NCBI GenBank assembly: GCA_033032865.1
Contig: JAWHQI010000121.1
Coordinates: 6,014,001 to 6,078,000, forward strand
DNA: 64,000 nt
Direction of reading: 5' to 3'
DNA from: Dactylorhiza incarnata
Lineage: Eukaryota > Streptophyta > Magnoliopsida > Asparagales > Orchidaceae
Below, piece after piece: positions 33,828 to 44,427 of the stretch (positions are counted from its first letter, which is position 1; each line of letters starts with the position of its first letter). Under the pieces are notes generated by a model. That model saw only the letters and a program-made list of their open reading frames with translations. It was not told the DNA's origin and searched no databases. Made by a program: the position numbers and the translations under genes.

Positions 33828-35759
33828 CTAGAAAGAGGAGGTAAGTAAAGATCTGGTTACCCAAGTGGTTCCACCCATGGTATAGGTAGAAGCCTTAGGT
33901 ACCCAGATTTGTTTTATTTTACTCTTTCCTTCCTTCCAGCAAGAGTCCGTAGTGTGACCAAATCTATTGCATTTGGCACATGTAATGTATTTAGAAGAGT
34001 ATAAATTTTTTGGACCTTTACTGGATGAGGATGCAGTATTTGATAATTCATTAATTTTAAAATTTTTAAAAGTAATTTTTCTGAACTTTTCACTGTCGCC
34101 GGCGACAGTGGTTGTCGCCGGGCGACAGCTTCCAGATGTGTATCCGAGCCCAAACCTTCCAGATCCATGGCGTTGGTATCCTAAGATCATATCCAGTGAT
34201 CTTCGGCCCATTCCAAATTTTTTCATGGCTAGTGTTAAGTCATGAATCTGGTTTCTCATTTTTGTATTTTCGGATACAAGATATACGCATCTATTTTCAA
34301 AAGATTTCTTTTCCTCATGGACTTTGGAAATTGAAGATTTCAGATCTCTCTCTAAGATCTCATTCTTTTTAGTAAGTACTTTTATTGTAGAATGAGATTT
34401 GGAAAGAGATTCTTCAAGTTCACTAATTCTTCCCAAAAAGTGATCACACTCTTGACAAGAAATATCTCTTTTTCCAATAGTCTTAATTTCATTTAACAAT
34501 TTTTTGTTTTCTTTAAGTAAAATTCCATTTTCAGATTTAAGAAGATCATTATCTTGTAAACTCTTTTCAAAAAATTTGCAAGTCGTTAAAAATTCAGAAT
34601 ATAATTCATCATAGGTTGGAGGAGTTACCTCAGTGTCGCTTTGGACACTGCATTCGTCATCAGATATGACGCTCTTTCCCATTAAGCATATGTTGGCCTC
34701 CTCTTCTTTACTTGAGTCTGAAATGCTTCCATCCTCAGAAGTAGTATCATCCCATGTTTCCGCCTTCAACACTTTCTTCGATCCTTTGTGCTTCTTTTCT
34801 TTAATTTCTTTCAAGTACTTTGGACACTTGCTTCGAATGTGTCCTAACTTCTTGCAGTGATAGCACTCCGGTGGCGGTCTCTCTTCCTCCTCATCGCCTT
34901 CCTTTCCCTTTTTCTTCCTAAAAGTCTCCTTCTTAAAATACTTTTTAAACGAATTCCTTCTCTCCGGATTTTTCATAAATTTTCTAAACTTTTTGACAAA
35001 TAAGCTCTCCTCATCTTCTTCATCCTCCTCAGAATCACTAGTTTCTTCCTTCTTAGATTTTAGAGCCAATCCCTTCTTCCTTGGCTCCATATACTCTTGT
35101 TGTTGAATTCTTAATTCAACTTCATGAGTTTTCAAATTTCCAATAAGGCTCTCTAATTTTAAAGTCTTAAGATCATGTGACTCGGAAATTGCAGTCACTT
35201 TAGGATTAAACTTCGGGGGAAGTGATCTTAAGATTTTTCTTACCAAATCTCCATTTGAGAAAACCTTTCCTAGCACCTTTGAGTCGTTCACGATTTTTGT
35301 GAATCGTGTGTACATCGTATCAATCTCTTCATCTACCTCCATTTTGAACCTTTCAAATTCAGACTCCAGTTGAAATAGCTTTGAATCCTTTACCTGCGAA
35401 GTACCTTCATGAGTGATTTCTAACAAATTCCAAATTTCAAAAGCAGTGTTACAAGCACAAACTCTATTAAATTCAGTGCGATCCAGTGCGCAAAATAAGG
35501 CATTCATGGCTTTTGCATTGTTCTTACATTTTAATTTGTCATTATCATCCCACTTGTCTTTGGGTTTATCCATAGTTACTTCTCCTACAATATATGTTGG
35601 AGAAGTGTAACTAGATTCTACCATATTCCAGACTTCTATATCTAGCGCAATTAGAAAACAACGCATACGTGTTTTCCAATAATTGTAGTCTGTGCCCGTG
35701 AAAAGTGGTGGCCTACTAATTCCTTGCCCCTCAACGAACGCGTGATCGTTGTGCGCCAT
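33828..35759 (-). CDS. Element C gag, intact
   Basis: The ATG at 35759-35757 (MAHNDHAFVEGQG) is chosen; the same frame runs upstream into the primer site and lacks a better ATG. 643 codons. Order: capsid region (NYWKTRMRCFLIALD, residue about 20; KILRSLPPKFNPKVTAI near 175), acidic/basic linker, zinc knuckle CYHCKKLGHIRSKC (+34840-34881), long coiled coil (ENKKLLNEIKTIG... SELEESLSKSHSTIKVL), a Thr/Ala segment encoded by the palindromic word at 34091-34130, and a second knuckle CAKCNRFGHTTDSC (about 33950-33990). It ends WVPKASTYTMGGTTW... SSF, TAG. No lesion seen. Gag would form cytoplasmic particles that package the RNA (family knowledge). Confidence 0.92.
   Translation of the reverse strand: MAHNDHAFVEGQGISRPPLFTGTDYNYWKTRMRCFLIALDIEVWNMVESSYTSPTYIVGEVTMDKPKDKWDDNDKLKCKNNAKAMNALFCALDRTEFNRVCACNTAFEIWNLLEITHEGTSQVKDSKLFQLESEFERFKMEVDEEIDTMYTRFTKIVNDSKVLGKVFSNGDLVRKILRSLPPKFNPKVTAISESHDLKTLKLESLIGNLKTHEVELRIQQQEYMEPRKKGLALKSKKEETSDSEEDEEDEESLFVKKFRKFMKNPERRNSFKKYFKKETFRKKKGKEGDEEEERPPPECYHCKKLGHIRSKCPKYLKEIKEKKHKGSKKVLKAETWDDTTSEDGSISDSSKEEEANICLMGKSVISDDECSVQSDTEVTPPTYDELYSEFLTTCKFFEKSLQDNDLLKSENGILLKENKKLLNEIKTIGKRDISCQECDHFLGRISELEESLSKSHSTIKVLTKKNEILERDLKSSISKVHEEKKSFENRCVYLVSENTKMRNQIHDLTLAMKKFGMGRRSLDMILGYQRHGSGRFGLGYTSGSCRPATTTVAGDSEKFRKITFKNFKINELSNTASSSSKGPKNLYSSKYITCAKCNRFGHTTDSCWKEGKSKIKQIWVPKASTYTMGGTTWVTRSLLTSSF
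34091..34130 (-). repeat. Palindromic word pair inside element C gag
   Basis: CACTGTCGCCGGCGACAGTG (34091-34110) is a perfect 20-bp palindrome, followed by GTTGTCGCCGGGCGACAGCT. TGTCGCC and CGACAG are the words of this element's LTR. It is read in frame as part of gag. Confidence 0.85.
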
Positions 35760-35794
35760 TACTCCCGGTGGTAAAACCGTTTTGGAGTAACCTG

Positions 35795-35806
35795 GCTCTG
35801 ATACCA
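35795..35806 (-). other. Element C primer-binding site
   Basis: Minus strand TGGTATCAGAGC, 2 nt after the 5' LTR; matches initiator methionine tRNA 3' end. Confidence 0.9.
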
Positions 35807-35808
35807 CT

Positions 35809-37149
35809 TGTTGGATCGTATGACGCCCTTAGAGGGGGGGGGTGAATAAGGGTGTGTCTAAAAATAATTTTTTTTTTTACTTAATAATTTTTTAAAGAGA
35901 TTTTACTTCACTAAAATATTACTTACAAATATTTTCAAATCAATGCAATTCAAGTATTAAATCAAAACACAAATTTCCAAGATAAAGATTATGCCATCAA
36001 ATATGTAATTAAAGGAAAAGACATAATTATATTAATCAAGAAATTTTGAGTACAATAGAAATGATCTTAACAATGCTTAAGATCAAGGCACAATGATAAT
36101 ATGTAAATACAATATTTTTGATTTACCAATCCTTCTCACAAGGATCGGAAGGCTATCGCTTGTCTTTCCCAAGACCAAGCCCAAGCCTATCCTCTAGATC
36201 TTCCCAAGATCTAGACGTAGCACACAAGGCCACGATTTCCCACCAAGCCACGCGAGGACTTGGACGCTCCACACAAGGAAGCGATTTTCCCCTAAGCCGC
36301 GCAAGGACTTAGACGCCGCACGCAAGACGACGATTTCTACAACGATTACAAAATGAAAAGTGAATGAATGAAAATACAATATGAAAAACCCCCTTTAGAA
36401 TTTCTGGACCAAAACAGCGAAGAGCCCTTGAGAAAGTCTCCTTGGAATGCGTGTACAATCTTCGGCTTCGCTCTCGCTTTTCTTCTTCAAGGATGGGGAT
36501 TTTCGTTCTCTGGAGCTCTCTGGATCATAACACTCAGGAAGGAGGCTTAGAGAACTGAAGTGCACAATTCCACGAAGTTTGAGCCCTTTTTATAGAAAAG
36601 AGCTGTCGCCGTCCGATACCTTCTGTCGCCGAAATCCGATAGCTCCAGAGGCTGCCACGTGTCCCACTAAAACGAAGTTTCTGCGTCGTGTTGAAGTCGT
36701 GGTTGAGACGTGGGATGTCGGATATCCGATAGTACTGTCGGATATCCGATAGCCAAGGTAACCGCTGCTCGTTCTGGCGTTATCGGAAGATCGTGGGCTG
36801 TCGCCATCCGATAGTGATATCGGAAATCCGATAGCTCTTAACCGCTGTGTGGTAACTGCTGCACGTCGTGGCGTTATCGGAAGATCGTGGGCTGTCGCCA
36901 TCCGATAGCGATATCGGAAATCCGATAGCTCTTAACCGCTGTACGTGAATAAATAAGCAGGCTGTCGGAAATCCGATAGGGCTGTCGGAAATCCGATAGC
37001 GCAAAATTCTGGAAAGTGTCATTTTGCTCCAAATGAAACCATGATATTCTTGCACCTGCTATCTGCACACCATTAAATAAAAATAGGATCAAATACATCC
37101 GGGATTTGTTATTCTCAAACCGGACGAGTGCGGAACGCATGCTCCAACA
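35809..37149 (-). repeat. Element C 5' LTR
   Basis: 1341 bp. Matches 25915-27256 throughout except a G-run of 9 instead of 10. TATA at 36594-36587, words at 36597-37008. Frames inside that resemble small proteins recur in both LTRs and are not genes. Confidence 0.95.
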
Positions 37150-38738
37150 GCTTTGTCTCATGTTTCTTTGCTGGTCCCTTGGATGAGAGGGAGACGTCGA
37201 GCTTTGAGAAGGCCCAAGTCGTGAAGGAGTGGGATGTTGCGATGCAAGAAGAGATGGCAGCTCTCGAGAAGAATGAGACCTGGTCTCTTGTGCCCAAGCC
37301 GAAGGGCATCGCTCCTGTGACATGCAAGTGGGTCTACAAGCTGAAGAAGAAAGCTGACGGCAGTATCGAGCGTTACAAGGCTCGTCTTGTAGCTCGGGGG
37401 TTCTCGCAGCAATACGGTGAAGACTATGATGAGACATTCAGTCCGGTGGCAAAAATGACTTCAGTTCGGTTCATCATTGCCTTGGCGGCGTTCAGTGGAT
37501 GGGAGATTTGGCAGCTCGACGTCAAGAATGCTATCTTGTACGGCGAGATTGACAAGGACATCTTCATGGTCCAGCCACCAGGTTTTGTGTCTGAAGATCT
37601 TCCGGAGCATGTCTGCAAGCTGAAGAAGGCCCTGTATGGGTTGAAGCAAGCGCCGAGGGCGTGGTACGGGAAGATCGCAGAATATCTCCTATTCTGTGGA
37701 TTTGTTGCTTCAGACTCAGACTCGAGCTTGTTCGTCAAGAAGAGCGGGGAGCTTCAGGTCATCGTGCTGCTATACGTTGACGATATGATCGTGACGGGGA
37801 ACTCGAAGGAGGAGGTAGCACAGCTTCGGGCTGAACTATCTATTAGGTTCGAGATGAAGGATCTTGGTGAGCTTCACCATTTTCTTGGACTTGAGGTGCA
37901 GAGGAAGGAAGGTGGAGTGCTGGTGACCCAAGCCGGATATGCGGAGCGGATCGTGGAGCGGTTCGGCATGAAGGAAGGGAAGTGCACTTCCACACCTCTG
38001 GAGAAGGCTATGAAGCTTCGGAAGGATGAGGGAAGGATCATGCAAGATCCGTTGGTGTTCCGAGCTCTGGTTGGGAGCTTAATCTATCTGACGATCACGA
38101 GGCCGGACATTGCATATGCAGTGGGCAGGGTGAGTCGGTTTATGGCGGAACCACGAGTACCTCATCTGCTAGCGGCCAAGAACATTCTGAAGTATGTCAA
38201 GGCGACCTCGGACATGGGACTCCTATACAGGAAGGATGCGGGCTTCGAGGTGCATGGATACATGGATGCCGATTACGGGGGAGATTCGGATGATCGAAAG
38301 TCAACATCTGGATTCGTCTTCATGGCGAGCCCTACGGCTATATCATGGTGCAGCAAGAAGCAGGATTCCGTGTCAGTCTCTACCACGGAAGCGGAATACA
38401 AGGCTTCGGCCTTGGCAGCTCAGGAAGCCATCTGGCTTAGGAGGTTGGTAGGAGACGTCCACAAGGAGGTTCGGGAGCCGACTCTGCTACGCGGTGACAA
38501 CGAGAGTGCTCTCAAACTGGTAACCAATCCAGTTTGTCACGCGAGGACCAAGCATATTGAGATCGAGCATCACTTCATACGGGAGAAAGTGCTGGAGGGA
38601 TCTCTTTCGGTCGAGCATGTGCGGAGTGCGGACAATGTCGCAGACATCTTCATAAAGGCGCTGGCAAAGGGGCCGTTCACACGGCTAAGGGAGCTACTTG
38701 GGCTAGTTTCCACTTCCCACTTCAAGGGGGAGTGTTGA
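37150..38738 (+). pseudogene. Element B gag-pol, part 2 (RT and RNase H)
   Basis: Continues the B frame after the duplicated GCTTT. It opens with SCFFAGPLDE, then EMAALEKNETWSLVPKPKG. RT has [23 protein letters not shown] and YVDDM (about 37772-37786). RNase H has DADYGGDSDDRKSTSG, STTEAEYKA and RGDNESAL. The stop TGA (38736-38738) lies 4 bases inside the 3' LTR. No lesion seen here; only the C insertion and codon 27 of part 1 break the protein. Confidence 0.92.
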
Positions 38739-39939
38739 AATTATTGAAGTGGAAGTGGAGGAGGCTTTTGGACCTGGGCGGTCTGGGAAGAGACCGGGCG
38801 GTCTGGCGTGACCGCACGGTCTGGCGGTCTGACAATGGCGATCTGTTCTATTGGTCAGCTGCGGCTTCCGGGGTTGACCGCTGGTCTGGTCCAAGGGCTG
38901 CTAGAGGAGGAGGTCGTGCGGTCTGGCTGTGACCGCATGACGGCTGATCATCCTCAGGGTCTCGCGGTCTGTCTCTGACCGCGTGATAAGTTGTTCTCTT
39001 CAAGGACGTGCCGGTCTGGCGTGACCGCACGGGTTGGCTCTTAAATCCGGTCTGGTGGCTTTCCAGAGGGTTCTGAAGGAGTTCGCGGACTAAGTCATTC
39101 TTAGTCGCGCGGTCTCAGTTCGCGGTCTCAGGAGGAGACCAGGAGGGCGAGCTGGCTGTGTTTGCGGTCTCAGGCGAACACAGGTGGTGGGTGACTTCTA
39201 GGCGGTCTGGCGATCTCCGTGTGGAGTCGTGTTCAGACCAAGGGAGTAGCGATCTCCCGCGGTCTGGAGTGAAGTCGGTGCTCACCAAAATGAAGCAGGA
39301 GGGTTGCAGTGATCGCGCGGGTTGACCGGTAAGGTCGCGTGATCTGATGGGTGGTGACTCTATCTCATAGGGTGGTGACTGGATCAGGTCTCACGCCTAT
39401 AAATAGGGAGCCACTGTAGCAGCAAAAGAAGAACACACCAAGTGTAAGCCGAGTTTGCCTAGTTCCTGCGGTCTGTGTTTATCTGACCGAGCGGTCTCTG
39501 ATTGAATTCTTCCTTGTGCAGCTTCTGCGGATAGTGTGGGCGGCAGCGATCACCTCTTCCTCTGAAAGTGTTCGGGCGGTCTGCGGCTTGGAGTTGTGGT
39601 GCTGGAGTTCGGGAATCAGGAGATCGGCAAAGGAGCGGTCTGGTGCAGCGGTTTGGTGGAGTTTCGAGATCGGGAACGGTTGCGGTCTGGCAGCAGCGGT
39701 CTGGCGAGCTGCTGAGTTCGGCAAGAGACCGTGCGGTCTCAGTTATCTTCATTTTCTGTTCTTTCTCTTTGAAGTTTTGTGCTGACGAAATCATGTCTCG
39801 TCGAGCATGTCTTGCCCTGTAATTGAAGTGTTGCTATCAATAAAGATCGTTTTGTTCGCCTAAGATTGTCTCTGGTTGTTTGGCTTGTATCTCTAGTTGT
39901 TATTCCTGCTTACTCTCACAAGGTCCGGAAAATTTCACA
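38733..39939 (+). repeat. Element B 3' LTR
   Basis: 1207 bp. Differs from the 5' LTR by a 22-bp insertion near 39350-39371, which partly repeats GGTGGTGACT, and by a handful of substitutions. TATAAATA at 39398-39405. Confidence 0.93.
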
Positions 39940-40045
39940 ATTTATCTCCCTTGCTCCTAACCTTTTCCTTCTCGTGCCGGATGGCAGTAAAGCGCGCTGC
40001 GCGTAATAAACCGGTCTGCTTCAAACTCTCCACGGTAGGAGAGCG

Positions 40046-40782
40046 TCATCGAGCAATAGGAGCTCGATCAAAATCATTGTCCTGCAGCTTCGGATCAGGC
40101 AAGGGCTTCATCTCTTCACCCCCTGCGGATGATAGATCTGCCCGACTAACTTGTTTTAAATGTTTACATTTTTCTTCAGTTCTAACAAAATCAATCAAAA
40201 TGTTTTTAGCCATCTCGGCCATTGTAACTTCAGACTTCGCGGCCTCGCCGCCTTTGTTCTCAGCTTCTTCTTCATCCCTCACCTCTTTCTTCACTATCTT
40301 CTTTTCCTCCTCCTCTGACTCAGCATTCGTTTCTTCACTTTGCTTCTCCACATCCATGCTCAACTCATTAGCAAATTCATTAGTAGTGACAGGCAAAAGA
40401 CTGATGTCGTTGGTTATCATAGATGGGTGACTGTGGTGTGTCGCCTTGGGTGACAAGGTTACACACACATTGGGAATGTGAATGATGGCACCACTCTCCT
40501 TCAAGAATGGGACACCCAAAATAGGCATGGAGTTATTTTCCATGGGGCCCAAAACTTGAAAGTTCGTGATAACCGAAGTTCCATCTATGATTACCTCGAC
40601 ATCCTTAACTTCTCCTTCCGTCTCCACCACCAATCCATTAGCCAGGATAAGTGACTTTCGATCATCATTATTGATTTTAAATTTAGATTTTCAAAGTCTT
40701 CCAATGCAAGCATGTTGCGCGATGATCTGTTGTCGCATAGAGCGATGGATTTAATGCTATTAATTTGACATTTCATAATCAA
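40046..40782 (-). pseudogene. Element G protease-region remnant
   Basis: Minus-strand segments with SIALCDNRSSRNML (40782-40591), resembling the ALCDLGAS active-site region of Athila proteases with the central residues changed, and then NFQVLGPMENNSMPILGVPFL (40633-40046), like the ILGRPFL motif downstream of the site. A frameshift separates the two. A Glu/Lys-rich tail follows. The sequence is cut at 39940 by element B. The protease would have processed Gag; this copy is dead. Confidence 0.7.
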
Positions 40783-41004
40783 CTCGCCCTCATGGCATCC
40801 ATCCGTCTTCGGTTATGCTTTTTCCTTTCTCACGGGGATTCTTCTTCGTTGTGCTAGGAAGAGCACCTTGAGTACGCTCAGAAAGCACTTGATCTAATTG
40901 ACCCGGTTGCATTTCCAAGTTCCTCATCGAGGCCGTTTGATTGGCCATATTTTCTTGGGCCACATCCACAATTTCTCCATCATCTCTTCTAACGCACTCT
41001 TGCG

Positions 41005-42288
41005 CTACACCGGAGCGCCTTGATTATATCTGGGCTGAGGCGGCCTTTGTTGGCTTCCGGACGCTTGAGCATCAAATTGATGCTGGCTCGGTTGCCAACG
41101 TTGGCCCGCAGTGTTCTGATTCCATGAGAAATTTGGGTGATTTCTCACACCCGGATTATACGTATTTGAAAATGGTGCGGTACGATTTTGAACAAAATTA
41201 ACACTTTCTTCTATATTGAGATTAGAGAATTCGGATGAGATTTCACCTGAGGGGCATTCATAAGTATGATGACCGGAGTTCCCGCATCCTTGACAAGATA
41301 TAGCCATCACCGTGGCCGGAGAAGAGGCATGCTTCTTCAACAACATGATGTTCTCATATGGTGTTGGAGCTGGACCAGAGGTGTTCACCTCTAATAGTCC
41401 TCTTGCGTTCTGCGGGGTGTTTCGCCCTGCAGTATAAAAAGAAATATGAGTTGTGTTATCTAGCAAAATTTGTAAAGCTTCATCAAGAGTAAGATTTAAG
41501 AGGGTTCCATAGGCGGCAACATCGATCATGGCCCTGTAATTTTGTTCAATTGCGAAGTAGAAATACTCCACCAGGTTCTAGGGTTGCAGCTCATGGTGAG
41601 GGCACTTCCCTAGGAGTTCCATAAATCTCTCCCAAGCTTCCGCGAGGGTCACCTTAGCGTGTTGTTGAAAGGTAGCAATCTCCCTCCTTAAGTTCACCAT
41701 TTTGTCCACGGGGTGGAACTTTGCTAAGAATTTGGAGGAGAGAAGCTCCCATGTGGATGTTGTGCCCGACGGGATCGTATGGAGCCACACTTTGGCTTTA
41801 TCGCGGAGGGAGAACGGAAATAATCTTAATTTTACCGTGTCGTCCATTATACCGGCGTGTCGAAACGTTCCACAGATTTCTGAGAACTCTGCCAATTGAA
41901 GATGGGGATCTTCACTTGCCATCCCAGAGAACTGGGCATTGTTGTGGATGATGTTTAGGATCGTCGGCTTGATCTTGAACTGGTTGTTCATGATGGCTGG
42001 GCCAAAACCAGGGTACACACTCCCCACAGTGGGAGTGGTATAATCTCGCAACATTTTGGGCCTCGCCCAGGCCACCTCGTTCTCATCAGCCACCTAACCA
42101 GCAGCGGGTGCATTCTCACCCCCGGGGATAATTTCATTTCTGTTGATATTGAGATCCAAGGCAGCAGCAGCACGACGATGCGCACGCAACATCTTCTCAA
42201 TCTCAGGGTTGTACTCTACTAACTCTTCAGGGCCTTGGCCCTGCATAAACTTACACATAACAAGAGGAAAAAAAATCAGAAACAACAA
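41005..42288 (-). pseudogene. Element G gag, Athila-like, broken
   Basis: One minus-strand frame with in-frame TAG at 42094-42096 and 41578-41580. The N-terminal part has EIEKMLRAHRRAAAALD. The capsid core (42093-41578) has IKPTILNIIHNNAQFSGMAS, EDPHLQLAEF, VKLRLFPFSLRDKAKVWL and FLAKFHPVDK, the typical Athila/Tat gag order. Then come YFYFAIEQNY and a zinc knuckle CQGCGNSGHHTYEC (about 41250-41295). The tail is Gln/Pro/Asn-rich. Both stops are TAG. Its nearness to the primer site agrees with a gag start near 42255. Confidence 0.85.
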
Positions 42289-42337
42289 AGAACATTTATA
42301 GAAGCTTCCTGGAAGAAAAACTCATACAACGCTCGTA

Positions 42338-42356
42338 GTCCCCGGCAGCGGTGCCA
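42338..42356 (-). other. Element G primer-binding site (tRNA-Asp type)
   Basis: Minus-strand TGGCACCGCTGCCGGGGAC, 6 nt from the LTR. Athila/Tat elements use a TGGCGCCGTTGCCGGGGA-type site matched to tRNA-Asp. Confidence 0.8.
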
Positions 42357-42362
42357 AAAACT

Positions 42363-43926
42363 TGATGCGATAACGGTAAGTGCACTGGTCGTACAAGTAA
42401 TAAAAGTTGGGAGAGACTCCCCTAATATCGTTCTTAGAGGATTGCAAGTTGGGCTGTATGATTTCTCGTTAGGAAATTAATTATAAAGATTCTTATGCAA
42501 TTAATTAAAAAGAGGGTTTGATCTTGGTTTTCCTAAATTAATAACAGTGAAAGAAAATGCGGGCCTAAAGCACCGCTACACTTGGGGGGATGGAATGCAG
42601 GACGCAATGTCGTGCTTCGGTAAGCGGGTGGACGATAAGGCTAGTGGATGGATGATTAGTAACCAGCAGAGTGAGGGTCGTAGGCACCTCATCACGGAAC
42701 ACGCAACTAGCAATTGCTAGTGTGGTGCACAGCAGAGCAGTGGAGTGGATGGTGGATTGGGGCACTCCTCGGTTCACATAAAACACAACAGATCTCAAAA
42801 GCACGAAATCACATTAACTAAAATACAGTGTTTTTGAACATCATCCAAATTAACATACATACAAGGAAAACTCTGAAGAAATGCTCAAGGGGAAAGGGAA
42901 AACCGAAGCTCGAAGACTTTGCTGAAGATTCTCAGCCTAAATCGTAGGGTTGTCAAGCCTCATCCTTGCTCGGTCTTTAGTTGCGTCCGGGGTCCGGAGG
43001 AGATGTCACCTTCCTCTACTGTACCCGTCTTCTTCGTGGTATAGCTCGAGCTAGCTCTTATTGGACACCTTGAATGCAGCGGAGACTTTTCGTCAATGGC
43101 GTTCTTGAGCTCGTGGATGATGGAGGATGCAAGGAGGAATCTTTGGCAGAATTTTTGCATGGAAGCAGTTGTCGGAGCTTCTCCTAGGTCGAGCGGTGGT
43201 GGAGCGGCGAAAAGGACGGAATGGAGAAGAAAATGGCAGGCTCTCAAGTGATTTTCACGGGTTCTCCCTTTCTCAGCATAGTTCCTGCTTTAAATACTAA
43301 AATAACAAAAATTAAGTCAAGCACAGCCGAACGCACGACCGTGCATTGCCCGTGCATTATTTAACGAAAATATACTGCCTTGAGGAAGAAGCAGCAGCGC
43401 CCGTGCATTTTACTCGCGCACGGTCGAAGCCGCCCGTGCGTAAAAATGCATGACCAAATCCAGATTGGCTAAAAACTAGGCAAAACAGGCGATCATGTGT
43501 TTCCTTTGCGCACGGGCAACTTCCCGTGCGTAAAAACGCATGATCTAAGACAGAACATCATTTTGCTAGCCGAAGAGAGAAAATGGTCTAAGCGATCATG
43601 CGTCAAGAAAAACGCACGATCGTGCGATTTATGCAGAAATGTAATTTGGGCAAAATTAGGATGAACCATCCACCTGCATAGACATCAATGCAGCTGGGAA
43701 TACACCTCCAGCAACATTCAAACACAGAAAAAGGGTAGGGGAGCACCATGTGCTTACCCCCAACAACATAGAGCGCAAACGCACACCAAAATGGGCCAAA
43801 ATAGTGCACATAACGTGGAAGTGACTATAAGAGGAATACAAGCAATAATAACTAGAAAAGGACGTGCACACGAGTGAAAACTAGCCCGAATGAGTCCATA
43901 AAAGCGTATATAAATGGGACTCATCA
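42363..43926 (-). repeat. Element G 5' LTR
   Basis: 1564 bp, TGATGCGATAAC...GGGACTCATCA on the plus strand. Word array GTGCGT/GCACGG/CGATCG at 43322-43632. TATA-like TATTTAAAG (minus) near 43289-43298, directly downstream. Several percent divergent from 18643-20207. Confidence 0.9.
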
Positions 43927-44185
43927 ATAGCACCTCGTGTTGCGATAAGGTTCGGGCCAAATAGGGATCTCACTATCGCTGGCAATCCATTCCAGAGGAC
44001 TTGGTCCCAGTCCGTCACTGTGGTTGCTTGTCCATACTACAATTCGAGCCGCATAGCAACCTGATTCCCGTGATGGGAAAATCCTAGTTCGCTCGCCATT
44101 ACTAGGGGAATCCTTGTAAGTTTCTTCTCCTTCACATATGTATATACTTAAACTCAGCGGGTCACCCCTCCCATCCTGGGGTCGC
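43927..44185 (-). pseudogene. 26S rDNA 5' end, decayed
   Basis: Reverse complement of the first ~260 nt of 26S. Diagnostic words: GGGGAATCCTTGTAAGTTTC near 44110, TTAAACTCAGCGGG near 44150 and CCTGGGGTCGC at 44185. Many C-to-T and G-to-A changes. It continues across element G into 18533-18642. Confidence 0.9.
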
Positions 44186-44427
44186 ATGTCAATTTTCTTC
44201 CAAACAATTGAGTAAGGATCGCCCGGGATATGCACACCTTTCTCAAAGCAACCTGACGATGATGAGGATCAACTGGAGATTCCATCCCACTCATTAATCG
44301 ATCGTTGCTAAGAGAAAATCATTCATGCTCTTTAGCCTGCCACACATCAGTGCGTAATGGGCCACTCTCCGCATCTTATCTAAGACCATTGCATTGCATT
44401 AAAGGTACTATGGAGCGATTCAATGCT
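44186..44427 (-). other. ITS2, decayed
   Basis: Spacer between the 26S start and the 5.8S end, defined by its neighbours; about 240 bp, a normal plant size. Confidence 0.75.

Larger units (their letters stand above)
25915..37149 (-). mobile_element. Copia element C, very young (SIRE/Maximus-like) with antisense ORF
   Basis: 11.2-kb minus-strand element. 5' LTR 35809-37149, primer site 35795-35806, gag, pol with one frameshift, an antisense accessory ORF on the plus strand (29280-30461), polypurine tracts, and 3' LTR 25915-27256. Perfect 5-bp target duplication GCTTT at 25910-25914 and 37150-37154. The LTRs look identical except for one G in a homopolymer (10 versus 9), so insertion was recent. 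It lies in the integrase-RT linker of element B. Confidence 0.95.
22142..39939 (+). mobile_element. Copia element B, interrupted by element C
   Basis: LTRs at 22142-23326 and 38733-39939, primer site TGGTATCAGAGC at 23327, one gag-pol frame, and tract CAAGGGGGAG before the 3' LTR. ATTTA at 22137-22141 and 39940-39944 is a perfect 5-bp target duplication. Without C the element is about 6.6 kb. LTRs differ by under ten substitutions and one 22-bp indel. Continuous gag-pol and the [23 protein letters not shown] RT suggest the Tork group (inference). Confidence 0.93.
18643..43926 (-). mobile_element. Element G: Athila-like Ty3/gypsy, gag-protease only
   Basis: Minus-strand element: 5' LTR 42363-43926, tRNA-Asp-type primer site, gag and protease remnants 40046-42288, then (after removing nested B) 1.9 kb of non-coding 3' internal sequence and the 3' LTR 18643-20207. 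Target duplication is ATAGC at 43927-43931 and ACAGC at 18638-18642, one mismatch. Internal sequence without B is about 4.4 kb, and no RT, RNase H or integrase motif is seen, so it looks like a non-autonomous derivative that needed enzymes from a relative. It is interrupted by B at 22142-39939. Confidence 0.85.

Noticed and set aside
40941..41201. Plus-strand frame of 86 codons, and the plus frame at 39897-40430
   Set aside because: Shadows of the minus-strand Athila gag and protease remnants.
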